From positions 1 through 30,908 of the IMG/VR virus record IMGVR_UViG_3300047316_000179: DNA of 30,908 bases; one strand, 5' to 3'. Positions within the stretch are counted from its first letter, which is position 1, and the number at the start of each line of letters is the position of its first letter. Below the pieces are notes generated by a model. It was not told where the DNA came from, did no database searches, and saw only the letters and a list, made by a program, of their open reading frames with translations. The DNA is from a virus. Of this stretch, positions 9,957-17,301 are shown one piece after another. The position numbers and the translations under genes were made by a program.

Positions 9957-12074
9957 ATGGCTGACTGGTATGTGTCCAGTGCGGCCTATGCCGCTGTGAC
10001 GCCCTACACGATTTCGACGGCTTACACTGTCGGACAGTTTATTAAGCCGAGTTCACCTACGCTCAAATTGCAATGGGTCATGCGCTGCACGACGGCTGGT
10101 ACTAGTGCGGCGACTGAACCGGCATGGCCAGCAGCCAACAATGGTACCGTCACCAGTGGCGGTGCGGTTTTCACCAATGTCACTGGTCAAAGCACTTACG
10201 GATGGAGTGCAGCGGCGGGTGATATGCCGACTCTAATCGGCGGTGGCGGTGGCGCTGTACGTTTCCTGGGCGGTGATCGTATGTTTGTTTCAAGCGATCA
10301 CAGTGAGACACAAACTGCTAGTGCGACTTATGGTTCTGGAATAGGAACCCAGAGCTACAATCTCGCTTTAGTATTGTCGGTTAATCGCGCCGGAAGCGTG
10401 CCGCCGGTCGCCGCCGATCTGTTGCCGGGAGCCACCGCGACAGTTGGTACCGGCGGCGTAACCCTCACCATAGAATTGGGCTTTCCGGTCTATTTTTACG
10501 GGATGAATTTCGCCAACACCGGTTCAGCTATAGCGGGCATCCAACTCACATCGACTCAATCCAAAATGGGTCGGTTTGATACGTGCGTATTCTATCTAAG
10601 CAGTGCGACAGCCAATCAGCGTTTTCAGGCAGGTTCGATTACTAATATAATCTTCGACAACACGTCGGTGTATTTCACCGGTTCTAGCCAGGGCATCGTC
10701 CTTACGAATGATTGGGAACTGATTTGGATCAACACGCCCTCGCCAATCCTCGGGACCGTAGTTCCGGCTGCGCTGTTCATTCCCGTAACCCTCACTCTCG
10801 CGGGACTGGTAGTGCTGAGAGGTCTCGATTTGAGCGCCCTCACTACGACGTTGATGGCCGGGGGAAGCGGTAATTCCGCTGGGTTCAAGCTGTTGGTTGA
10901 CAGTTGTCGTATCGCGCCGGGGGTGTCTCGTGCTGTCATAGCTCTCGCGAATAATTCGCGTGACGACAATGAACTGGTCAATTGTTTCGACGGCACGAAC
11001 ATCATCAACGAACGGTGGCAATCCGCGGGGGCGGTTACGACCGATTTCGCCGTCACGTTGAGTGGGGGTGCTGTCGATAACGCCGGTGCGTTCAGTCACA
11101 AGATGGTCAGCACTAGCGGCACGAACCTCGATAAAATCGCCAACATGCTGTTAGGTTTTTGGATGGACGTGAACTACACCACGCTCGGTAGCAGCAAGAC
11201 GGCGACGGTCGAGATCAGCAGCAACCTCACGTTGAACAACGATGATATATCGCTGGAGTTGGAATACCTCGGCACATCCGGCTCGTCGCTTGCTACGATA
11301 GTTAACACGTTACCAGCCACGCCACTGACCGCTGCCACGGCTATTGCGACCTCAACAGCGACGTGGGTCAGTTCACTTCCGCCGGGTATCTGGAACACTT
11401 TGGATATGACCGGCATCACACTCAGCGGCGGAGATCTTACTGCGACAGCGACAGGCGCGGGCGGCGTGCGAAATACAAGTTCTATGTCTACAACCGGCAA
11501 ATATTATTTTGAGTTCACCCTGAACACGTATGCCAGCGGCAATAGCGCCGTGGGTGTTGCTTCACCATCGGCTATTCTGGCGTCTGTCGGACCGACGCCG
11601 CTCCAAGCTTCTGTGATGTACCGAACTGGAGCCATTTGGACAAACAATGCGTCTACAGGGTTTAGTCTTGGAACGCGAGCAAACGGTGATGTGATAGGGG
11701 TCGCTGTAGATATCGCCGCACACTTGATCTGGTTCCGAGTTGCGCCATCAGGTCTGTGGAACGGCAGTGGGACAGGCAATCCCGCAACCGGAGTGGCAGG
11801 TCTTACTCTCACTGCTTTGGGCGCTACGGTATTGGCGTGTTTCGGAGCGAGTGTAAGCGGTGAAAGTGTAACCGCTAATTTCGGAGCTACTACAACTGTC
11901 GGAACCGTCCCCGCAGGGTTTACGACAGTTCTACCGCTCGGAACCGTTCCCATCACTAAACAGAAACTACAGGCCACGTTCACGCCACAACAGGCTGGTC
12001 GTGTGAGAGGAAGGTTAAGACTAGGCAGAGTTAACACGACGGTCTACTATGATCCACGCCTCGTTATCACTTAA
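9957..12074 (+). CDS. SPRY-domain tail fibre, copy 2
   Basis: A 705-residue paralogue of the preceding protein, with AAGGAG before the ATG. The N-terminal ~60 residues are nearly identical to copy 1 (ADWYVSSAAYA, then VGQFIKP). The middle, around residues 130-300, diverges most, and the SPRY-like region (residues ~505-665; GKYYFEFTLNTY, GDVIGVAVDIAAHLIWFR) and C-terminus align again. This is the pattern expected of duplicated receptor-binding fibres that keep their anchors and vary in between. The two genes are separated only by 33 bases, which hold a perfect palindrome copy at 9931. Confidence 0.75.
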   Translation: MADWYVSSAAYAAVTPYTISTAYTVGQFIKPSSPTLKLQWVMRCTTAGTSAATEPAWPAANNGTVTSGGAVFTNVTGQSTYGWSAAAGDMPTLIGGGGGAVRFLGGDRMFVSSDHSETQTASATYGSGIGTQSYNLALVLSVNRAGSVPPVAADLLPGATATVGTGGVTLTIELGFPVYFYGMNFANTGSAIAGIQLTSTQSKMGRFDTCVFYLSSATANQRFQAGSITNIIFDNTSVYFTGSSQGIVLTNDWELIWINTPSPILGTVVPAALFIPVTLTLAGLVVLRGLDLSALTTTLMAGGSGNSAGFKLLVDSCRIAPGVSRAVIALANNSRDDNELVNCFDGTNIINERWQSAGAVTTDFAVTLSGGAVDNAGAFSHKMVSTSGTNLDKIANMLLGFWMDVNYTTLGSSKTATVEISSNLTLNNDDISLELEYLGTSGSSLATIVNTLPATPLTAATAIATSTATWVSSLPPGIWNTLDMTGITLSGGDLTATATGAGGVRNTSSMSTTGKYYFEFTLNTYASGNSAVGVASPSAILASVGPTPLQASVMYRTGAIWTNNASTGFSLGTRANGDVIGVAVDIAAHLIWFRVAPSGLWNGSGTGNPATGVAGLTLTALGATVLACFGASVSGESVTANFGATTTVGTVPAGFTTVLPLGTVPITKQKLQATFTPQQAGRVRGRLRLGRVNTTVYYDPRLVIT

Positions 12075-12089
12075 CAAAAGGGATATACC

Positions 12090-12518
12090 ATGTCGATCTC
12101 AGACGCCACTGAAACCGCCATCCTCGGACTGGTCTACAATGCAGCGGCGTGGGCGAACTACGCCGACAACGCTGCGGGCACGCCGCAGACCAACATCGCG
12201 GTCGCGCTGCATGTGGCCGATCCCGGCGACGCCGGTACGCAAGCCACCAGCCCCGCCGCGTACACCTCCTACGCACCGGTCAACGTGCCGCGCACATCGG
12301 GCGGCTGGACGGTCACGGGCGGCACCTGTTCGCCGGTCGCCAACATCGACTTCCCGGCTGGCACCGGAGGGTCCGGCACGGTGAACTTCTTCTCGACGTG
12401 CAAGACCGGCGGCGGCGCAGCGGCGATCCTCTGGTCGGGCACGGTCACACCCAACATCGTCACCGGCACAGGCGTCACGCCGCGCCTCTCGACGGCGACG
12501 ACGATCACGTTGGACTGA
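12090..12518 (+). CDS. Small phage tail fibre-like protein
   Basis: A 142-residue protein with AAAAGGG about 10 nt before the ATG. The N-terminus is a helix (TETAILGLVYNAAAWANYAD), followed by NIAVALHVADPGDAGTQAT and beta-rich repeats ending in ATTITLD. This layout (short helix, 'LH.ADPG..GT', beta sandwich) is that of the common ~140-residue phage 'tail fibre' or capping family found downstream of fibres. No catalytic residues are apparent. It ends the structural block; the next gene follows after 12 bases. Confidence 0.65.
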   Translation: MSISDATETAILGLVYNAAAWANYADNAAGTPQTNIAVALHVADPGDAGTQATSPAAYTSYAPVNVPRTSGGWTVTGGTCSPVANIDFPAGTGGSGTVNFFSTCKTGGGAAAILWSGTVTPNIVTGTGVTPRLSTATTITLD

Positions 12519-12530
12519 GGGAGCGTGATG

Positions 12531-12731
12531 ATGTCTGACGTGGAGCCGATCTTGCAGTTCTTCACCTACGAACACCTACCGGCGCACCTTGCCGAGATCA
12601 GTAGTCAGTTCGGCGTACTGGCTCGAAGAGTGGTGGACGATCTGCCGCGCAATCCGGAACGTACGGTTGCGTTGAGGAAGTTGTTGGAGGCGAAGGACGC
12701 CGCTGTGCGGGCGCGGCTGTACGAGACATGA
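12531..12731 (+). CDS. Probable Acb2/Tad1-type cyclic-nucleotide sponge (anti-defence)
   Basis: A 66-residue protein with the helical-hairpin pattern of the Acb2/Tad1 group: aromatic FTYEHLP at the N-terminus, LARRVVDDLPRNPER in the middle, and the conserved helix TVALRKLLEAKDAAVRARL at the end. Known members bind cyclic oligonucleotides or cADPR variants and so block CBASS or Thoeris immunity. I choose the third in-frame start, since GGGAG lies 7 nt upstream; GTG 12525 or ATG 12528 are possible. Its stop overlaps the next ATG. Family assignment rests on recognition of the motif order, not on a search, and many members are untested. Confidence 0.6.
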   Translation: MSDVEPILQFFTYEHLPAHLAEISSQFGVLARRVVDDLPRNPERTVALRKLLEAKDAAVRARLYET

Positions 12732-13141
12732 GCGAACACGCTGCTCTGTTCCGGCAATGTCTGATCGATCTTGACGTGAAAATGATGCGGCAGTTGTGGC
12801 ACCACGTCTCGCCACACTTGTCGCAGCCGAGGACAGACGACGAATGTCTAACGACGATGCACATGGCTCGCGTCGATATGGTCACGTTGCCTACGGCGTT
12901 GCGAAATCGATCGGAGGCATGGCTGAAGGAACGTCAGACCTCGCGTGATGCTTTCGCCGTGGGGATCGCCGTCAAGTCGGCGTCCTCGTTTCAGCCGCAT
13001 CAACGTCGTCGCGGCATCTACGTCCAGCACGAGATGTCGTATGCCGTGGAGCAGGCGCTTAGTCACGGCATCGGTCTGGAAGACCCGAAGGACGCAGCAG
13101 AAGTGAAGCGTCGCATATTGGCGGCGCGGGACAAGGCTTGA
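12728..13141 (+). CDS. Conserved phage protein of unknown function
   Basis: A 137-residue, mostly helical protein overlapping the previous gene by ATGA. Visible features are an N-terminal helix with FRQCLIDLDVKMMRQLWHHVSPHL, then TMHMARVDMVTLP, and a C-terminal basic helix (EVKRRILAARDKA). Similar proteins lie directly after Acb2-like proteins in other phages of Gram-negative hosts, so the pair probably moves together. No catalytic motif is visible. Its TGA is followed immediately by a palindrome copy, which contains the next start codon. Confidence 0.65.
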   Translation: MSEHAALFRQCLIDLDVKMMRQLWHHVSPHLSQPRTDDECLTTMHMARVDMVTLPTALRNRSEAWLKERQTSRDAFAVGIAVKSASSFQPHQRRRGIYVQHEMSYAVEQALSHGIGLEDPKDAAEVKRRILAARDKA

Positions 13142-13154
13142 GGAAGTGACTTCC
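13142..13154. repeat. Palindrome copy 6, at stop/start junction
   Basis: Perfect GGAAGTGACTTCC; abuts one gene's TGA and contains the next gene's GTG. Confidence 0.95.
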
Positions 13155-13364
13155 GATCCAGAGGAACCGAAGCACGGCATCATCAGCGCCGTCGCCCACG
13201 TCGGCTCGCAAGTGGTGAGTTCACTTCAGCCGCAGTTCCTTGCGTTGATCCTTGTCAACGTGATGTTCATGGCAGCGTTCGTGTGGTTCGTTGATGGCCG
13301 GGCCAGACATACCGTCGAGATCATCCAAGCGTTGTTGGAGTCTTGTCTGAAGAATAAACCATGA
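13146..13364 (+). CDS. Small one-helix membrane protein, holin-like candidate
   Basis: A 72-residue protein whose GTG start lies inside a palindrome copy (GTG ACT TCC). A cytosolic or periplasmic stretch is followed by one strong membrane helix, FLALILVNVMFMAAFVWFV (residues ~31-50), then DGRARH and an amphipathic tail. Position after the tail genes fits a holin or spanin-like lysis accessory, but no endolysin was recognised beside it, so this is only context. The AGGAAG arm of the palindrome is too close to serve this GTG as a Shine-Dalgarno, and coupling with the upstream gene is likely. Confidence 0.5.
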   Translation: MTSDPEEPKHGIISAVAHVGSQVVSSLQPQFLALILVNVMFMAAFVWFVDGRARHTVEIIQALLESCLKNKP

Positions 13365-13386
13365 CAACTGTGGATAACCCTGGACA

Positions 13387-13399
13387 GGAAGTTACTTCC
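13387..13399. repeat. Palindrome copy 7, intergenic
   Basis: Perfect GGAAGTTACTTCC, followed by ATGCCA as in copy 12; after the membrane-protein gene. Confidence 0.95.
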
Positions 13400-13453
13400 A
13401 TGCCACACTGCTGTTCGTTCGACGCTTGGTTTTGACGCGGATAAACTCTTCAG

Positions 13454-13490
13454 CCCCCGGCCCCTCTCACCTAGCCGGGGGTTCTTTTTA
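13454..13490 (+). terminator. Terminator after the membrane-protein gene
   Basis: Stem CCCCCGGC / GCCGGGGG with a 12-base loop, then TTCTTTTTA. Ends the late + unit before the PEP-CTERM genes. Confidence 0.85.
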
Positions 13491-13491
13491 T

Positions 13492-13638
13492 GAGACGTGT
13501 CTCATCCGGTGAGACGCCCATGCGGGGGCCTGGAGGGGGTGTACACGGCGTCTAGCCTTGGCGGCTATAGGGGGTAGCGCCCCCCTTGCCAGACGCCGCC
13601 CTACCCCCCTAGCATTTCGGTTTTCAGGGGTATCAGCC
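13492..13638. other. Structured GC-rich element 1
   Basis: Starts with a TGAGAC..GTCTCA dyad. GGCGTCT (13547) pairs with AGACGCC (13591), and GGGGGTAG (13570) with CTACCCCC (13601); the two pairings interleave like a pseudoknot. GGGGG can also pair with CCCCCC at 13580. Shares AGGGGGYGTACA and GCCCCC(C)TTGC with element 2. Confidence 0.5.
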
Positions 13639-13851
13639 ATGACCATGCCCACCGGAAGTGACCAGACCTCGACGGTTCGCCGGATGGCGGATCGGATCGC
13701 GGAGCTTGAACAGGAGAACGCCGCGCTCAAGCGCCAGATCGCGGAGCTACGCGGTGCGGTGGAAGTGCTTCTGGCACCGTCGCCACCGCGTGAACGAATG
13801 GCGAACAGTTACGAGGGCAGCACGACAACTCAGCCGATATCAACGAGTTAA
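13639..13851 (+). CDS. Short coiled-coil protein
   Basis: A 70-residue protein. Residues ~14-42 form a leucine-zipper-like coil (MADRIAELEQENAALKRQ, then IAELRGAVEVLL) with regular heptads, followed by a polar tail. The ATG at 13639 follows AGGGG weakly; the frame is open further upstream, but that would run through the structured GC-rich element. Could be a dimeric regulator, a spanin-like piece or a scaffold. Coding is likely because of the coherent coiled coil; function unknown. Confidence 0.45.
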   Translation: MTMPTGSDQTSTVRRMADRIAELEQENAALKRQIAELRGAVEVLLAPSPPRERMANSYEGSTTTQPISTS

Positions 13852-13952
13852 GAAATCGGCGTTTGTCGGCACTCTTTACAACCACGACGAAACGAACCTT
13901 GCTAGGCTCTTGCGCGGCAACCGATGCCGCAACTCTTGCAAGGAGCTTTAGG

Positions 13953-14579
13953 ATGCGTAAAGCGGTTGCCGCTACCGCCCTCACACCGCTCGCGGCACAC
14001 GCGACGCTGATTACCTCACTGGCCCAGGAGAGCCTGACCAACACCGTCACCGCGACCGACAATGGTACCGTGACCAACATCAGCATCGCGGCGGGTACCC
14101 TGGTCACGCTGGGCGGCGGCGTGTTCAACGTCTCAGGTGCTTCGTTCCAGCTTTCCGCCACGTCGATCGACAGCGCGATCGACATCGGCGGCGAGATTGT
14201 CCAGCACTACTCGGGATCATTTTGCGTGTCCTCGGTGGCCGGATGCGGTGGTAACTTCCTGTCGGGCACGTTCACCGACGCGGCCTTCGGTGCGACCGGC
14301 GGTCCCGGCTTGACGGTTCAGGTCAGTAACCCGCCAGAGCAGTTGGTGTTGACCTCCAACGTGGTCCCGGCAGCCGACCTCCTGCCGCCGTCTTCGTTCA
14401 ACCTCACGTTCGTCAACCTGTCCAATCCGCTGGTGATCGACGGTACGACTATCGGCGCGTTCGACGCCAGCTTCACGGGTGACGTGTCGGCCTCGGCTGC
14501 ACCGGAACCGGCCTCGCTGGCGCTGCTAGGGGTAGGCGTACTGGGCATCGGTATGGTGGCCCGTCGCCGTCGCGCATAA
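13953..14579 (+). CDS. Secreted PEP-CTERM protein 1
   Basis: A 208-residue protein. AAGGAG lies 8 nt before the chosen ATG, which starts a signal peptide (MRKAVAATALTPLAAHA). The mature part is beta-rich with few charges. The C-terminus is a full PEP-CTERM sorting signal: APEP, a ~17-residue hydrophobic helix (ASLALLGVGVLGIGMVA) and RRRRA. In bacteria this tail is recognised by an exosortase (EpsH/Xrt family), which cleaves the protein and places it at the envelope. No exosortase gene is in the window, so the host must supply it. Function of the body unknown; it could alter the host surface or adhesion. Confidence 0.8.
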   Translation: MRKAVAATALTPLAAHATLITSLAQESLTNTVTATDNGTVTNISIAAGTLVTLGGGVFNVSGASFQLSATSIDSAIDIGGEIVQHYSGSFCVSSVAGCGGNFLSGTFTDAAFGATGGPGLTVQVSNPPEQLVLTSNVVPAADLLPPSSFNLTFVNLSNPLVIDGTTIGAFDASFTGDVSASAAPEPASLALLGVGVLGIGMVARRRRA

Positions 14580-14610
14580 ACGGGGGCACACCCGTCTGGG
14601 AACTACCTGT

Positions 14611-14651
14611 CGGGACGGTGTTCCCCAACATGCCGCCGTCCCGGCTCTTTT
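14611..14651 (+). terminator. Weak terminator or hairpin between PEP-CTERM genes
   Basis: Stem CGGGACGG / CCGTCCCG with a 17-base loop, then GCTCTTTTC. Could separate the two PEP-CTERM genes partially. Confidence 0.5.
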
Positions 14652-14665
14652 CAAAGGAACGTCAC

Positions 14666-15409
14666 ATGAAACGATTACTCGTAGCTACAGTTGTAGTTGC
14701 AGGGGCGATGTTCTTTCATCTCCCCGCCTACGCCGCGTTGATCTCGATCAGCAACGCTAATGGCAACTGCGGCGCGCCAGCGCCGAACGGTGCCTGTGAG
14801 GGCCTTACCTACACGCTGGAAGCACAGGCGACAGCCGATCCGTTGACGGAGCAATTCGCGTTGCTCATCACCGGCCAGAACTCGGGCACCGATACCATCG
14901 GCGGGCGTACCGGCATCGATGCCTTCGCGTTCAATCTCGTGAACAACAAGACCAACTCGCCCGCTACCGGCGTGGTTGTCGGGACCATCTTCGACGGCAC
15001 GCTGGTCAGCAACCCGGCCAATTGGGTGTTCAAGAACGGCGGGCTGAACTCGACCGGCTGCAACAGCACCGGGAATTTCTTCTGCTTCGACAACACGTCA
15101 ATCGACCAGAACTCCAATCCGCCGATTATCCCGACGACGCTCCTCGGCACCACGCCGATCGTGATCGGGTTCGAGGCGACGTTGTTACCGGGTGACTCGT
15201 GGGCCAACTACAGCACGGCGCTGAAGATCAACTGGGTCGGTACCCAGAACAACTACAGCCTCGTGTCAGAGGACATTCCGATCAACACGTCCTGCCCCGA
15301 CTGTGTGATTAACCCGGTCGTCATCGTGGACGCGAGCGAGCCGATGACGCTGGCGATCCTCGGCATGGGATTGCTGGGAATGGTGGCGGTTCGCCGTCGC
15401 CGTACCTGA
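14666..15409 (+). CDS. Secreted PEP-CTERM protein 2 (SEP variant)
   Basis: A 247-residue protein with AAAGGAA before the ATG. It has a clear signal peptide (MKRLLVATVVVAGAMFFHLP, then AYA), a beta-rich body with paired cysteines (NGNCGAPAPNGACEG, STGCNSTGNFFCF, NTSCPDC) and a C-terminal sorting signal DASEP, helix MTLAILGMGLLGMVAV, RRRRT. The Pro of PEP is replaced by Ser, a variant seen in some PEP-CTERM proteins. The cysteines suggest disulfides in the periplasm or outside the cell. Its TGA is the first part of a palindrome copy, and a strong bidirectional terminator follows. Confidence 0.8.
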   Translation: MKRLLVATVVVAGAMFFHLPAYAALISISNANGNCGAPAPNGACEGLTYTLEAQATADPLTEQFALLITGQNSGTDTIGGRTGIDAFAFNLVNNKTNSPATGVVVGTIFDGTLVSNPANWVFKNGGLNSTGCNSTGNFFCFDNTSIDQNSNPPIIPTTLLGTTPIVIGFEATLLPGDSWANYSTALKINWVGTQNNYSLVSEDIPINTSCPDCVINPVVIVDASEPMTLAILGMGLLGMVAVRRRRT

Positions 15410-15419
15410 AGTAACTTCC
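15407..15419. repeat. Palindrome copy 8, on a stop codon
   Basis: TGAAGTAACTTCC; the TGA ends the second PEP-CTERM gene. Confidence 0.9.
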
Positions 15420-15424
15420 GAAAC

Positions 15425-15460
15425 TAAAAAGGCCCCGCTTTCGCGGGGCCTTTCTTTTTA
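15425..15460. terminator. Bidirectional terminator between + and - units
   Basis: AAAAAGGCCCCGC, loop TTTC, GCGGGGCCTTTCTTTTT: a 10-12 bp stem with A and T tracts on either side. Stops the + PEP-CTERM unit and the minus unit alike. Confidence 0.9.
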
Positions 15461-15601
15461 GTCTGGCATTGCCTCGGCGCGCTTCAACTCGGCCTGGGCA
15501 GCGTCTTTCTCCTGCTGCGTCTTGTTCTGCGCTTGTACGACGGCAGCTTGCGCCTTGGCGAGAGCGGCTTCTTTCTTCTCGGCGTTTGTCTGTTCAGGCA
15601 T
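15458..15601 (-). CDS. Short charged helical protein
   Basis: A 47-residue protein on the minus strand; AGGAGG lies about 7 nt before the ATG (MPEQTNAEKK). The chain is one long alanine/lysine/glutamine-rich helix (EAALAKAQAAVVQAQNK), likely a coiled coil. The frame continues upstream, but the Shine-Dalgarno decides this start. It is the last gene of the minus unit, its TAA lying in the bidirectional terminator's T tract. Function unknown. Confidence 0.6.
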   Translation of the reverse strand: MPEQTNAEKKEAALAKAQAAVVQAQNKTQQEKDAAQAELKRAEAMPD

Positions 15602-15667
15602 GGGTACCCTCCTTTGATGTCCGAGTATAACGCCCGTGGCGTTTATCGGTTTCACGTCGCGAAGAAT

Positions 15668-16105
15668 TTACTTCGGAGCGGGCGCGGGCGGGAGCGGCGT
15701 ACCGGCGACCAGGGACGGGTCCACTGCAACGTATCGCCATCCCAACGAAGGACAATACGCGATCATCCAGAACACTTGGCTCGGCAGGCCGTTATCGATC
15801 TGTCCGCCGCCGCCGCCACCGGGCAGTGCGTTGCTCGGTCGGTCGGGCAGTCCAGGCGTGGGCCAGATTGTTCCCGGCTCGACTGGTAGACCCTGATCGG
15901 GATGCACCGGCACGATGGGCCTCGACCACGACGGCGGGGGCCAGGTACCTGGGGGCGGGGCTGGCAGTGTTGCGCCGGGAGGGATACCACCCGGCAAGGT
16001 ATTGTCTGGATGTCCGCCGGGACCGCCAGGAAGTTCGTTGTCGATCTCGCCGTCGCCAGGTACAGCGATGTTCAGGTATCCGCCGGATACGTGTACGCGG
16101 GTCAT
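15668..16105 (-). CDS. Pro/Gly-rich repeat protein
   Basis: A 145-residue protein with GGAG before the ATG. The N-terminal two thirds are Pro/Gly repeats of the type HPDNTLPGG, HPDQGLPVEPG and IDNGLPS. The C-terminal part WMIAYCPSLGWRYVAVDPSL resembles the short globular end of a repeat-protein type often seen in phages of alphaproteobacteria, where it is preceded by PPGxIWPP. No enzymatic motif. It may be a structural or surface-exposed protein; the role is unknown. Lies between a hairpin at 16138 and the 47-residue gene in the unit read from 17.7 kb. Confidence 0.65.
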   Translation of the reverse strand: MTRVHVSGGYLNIAVPGDGEIDNELPGGPGGHPDNTLPGGIPPGATLPAPPPGTWPPPSWSRPIVPVHPDQGLPVEPGTIWPTPGLPDRPSNALPGGGGGGQIDNGLPSQVFWMIAYCPSLGWRYVAVDPSLVAGTPLPPAPAPK

Positions 16106-16137
16106 ATTTATTCTCCGTGGTTAAAGGGCGCGGTCTT

Positions 16138-16164
16138 CTAGCACGTCGCTCGATCGCGTGCTAG
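16138..16164. other. Hairpin between beta-helix and Pro/Gly-rich genes
   Basis: CTAGCACG / CGTGCTAG with an 11-base loop. No clear T tract on the minus strand, so perhaps an RNA-processing or stability element. Confidence 0.45.
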
Positions 16165-16177
16165 TTCTTGTTCTGTT

Positions 16178-17185
16178 CTATCCGTGATCGCTGTGGATTG
16201 CGATGGAAGTAACTTCCGCTGCGTGATGATGCCCGCCGTGGCCATGGCCGTGAACTGGTGGTGGCGGTGGTGGCGGTGGCGTTGTCCCGCCGGTGAACGT
16301 CAGCGGCGTGAGATCGAGTGGCGGGCGTGCCGCCAGATCGGTGTTGCCCGACGCCGTGACGTTGCCAAGATTGGCGAGGTTCCAATCCTGATTGTTGGTA
16401 TACGATGCTGGTCCACCGAGTACGCCGTAGGCGTTGGACGCCAGATCGTCGTTGACCACGGTGTTGCCGGTGATGAACATCATGCCTGGATGAGTAATGC
16501 CTTCTTCACCCCAGGCGAAGATGGCCGGGTTCTGCGTGTTTGGACCTTGCTCGATTACGTTACCCGTAACATTCGCAGTACCACCATTTGGCAGGTCGAT
16601 AGAATAGCTAGCACTACCACTATTATCAAAAATACGATTACCCGTGATCGTATTATTCGCGGCTCGGGATTTGATTTCATGGCCTACCACCGCGTCGTGG
16701 ATGTACGAGTTCGTGATCGAGAATGACGCGATATCACCAACGTAGATGTTGTGCGTCGAGCCTGATCCATCGCCATTCGATGCAAATTCACTGTGGTTAA
16801 TCGTGATACTGCCGCTTGAGTCGGCGGCTCCGAGTAATCCCTCTTGGTTGTTGTGGAAGAAATCATCCGTGAGAGAAAGGGCTCCGCCCTCGTAGCGGAT
16901 TGCCGCGCCGTTGTGATCCGGGACAGAAACGCCCGATATATCGAACCCATTGATTGCAACGGCGATGCCACTGGCTCCCTCCGTTATCATTGCTTTGCCG
17001 TTCGGCGGCTGCACCGTCTCGCGCAGCAATACTTGGCCGTTCACGGCTTGCAAAGTGATCGAGGTACGAATGGTGAGAAACTGGTCAGTGTAGGTGCCAG
17101 CCTGCACATCGATCGTATCGCCCGGTGCGGCGGCATCGATCGCGGCTTGGATGGACTGGCCTTGGCCGACGAGTACTGTGGTCAT
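16178..17185 (-). CDS. Right-handed parallel beta-helix protein
   Basis: A 335-residue protein starting MTTVLVGQGQSIQAAIDAAAPGDTIDV, the typical cap of pectate-lyase-like beta helices, after a good GGAGG. Rungs follow with the usual N/G/I pattern (ITINHSEF, FSITNSYIHDA, NTITGNRIFDN, ANVTGNVIEQG, MMFITGNTVVNDD). The C-terminus is a poly-proline run and a His/Gly-rich stretch (VHGHGHGGHHHAAE), then palindrome-encoded EVTS. No catalytic set is obvious. In phages such folds are usually tail spikes, but this gene lies outside the tail block on the other strand. Its A+T-rich middle (16540-16680) suggests acquisition from a bacterium. Confidence 0.75.
   Translation of the reverse strand: MTTVLVGQGQSIQAAIDAAAPGDTIDVQAGTYTDQFLTIRTSITLQAVNGQVLLRETVQPPNGKAMITEGASGIAVAINGFDISGVSVPDHNGAAIRYEGGALSLTDDFFHNNQEGLLGAADSSGSITINHSEFASNGDGSGSTHNIYVGDIASFSITNSYIHDAVVGHEIKSRAANNTITGNRIFDNSGSASYSIDLPNGGTANVTGNVIEQGPNTQNPAIFAWGEEGITHPGMMFITGNTVVNDDLASNAYGVLGGPASYTNNQDWNLANLGNVTASGNTDLAARPPLDLTPLTFTGGTTPPPPPPPPVHGHGHGGHHHAAEVTSIAIHSDHG
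16205..16217. repeat. Palindrome copy 9
   Basis: Perfect copy in the last codons of the beta-helix gene (minus strand), read EVTS. Confidence 0.95.
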
Positions 17186-17225
17186 TGTGTCCTCCGTTTG
17201 CAGGTCGGTACCATAGCACATAAGC

Positions 17226-17290
17226 GAACGGGGGTCGATCTGGCGGATCAACCCCCGTTCTAATGATCGTACGGCTTGCACCCCGTACGA
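17226..17290. other. Two adjacent hairpins between minus genes
   Basis: GAACGGGGGT / ACCCCCGTTC (17226-17260) and TCGTACGG / CCGTACGA (17267-17290). They lie between the DUF3846-like stop and the beta-helix start. No T tract, so attenuator or processing role is possible. Confidence 0.5.
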
Positions 17291-17301
17291 CCATATGCGA
17301 A

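Noticed and set aside
11504-12037. Minus-strand 177-residue frame opposite fibre copy 2
   Set aside because: Low-complexity antisense of the SPRY region; no start signals.
15663-15677. GAAGAATTTACTTC as another palindrome copy
   Set aside because: Arms are separated by extra bases; it may be a decayed copy or chance.
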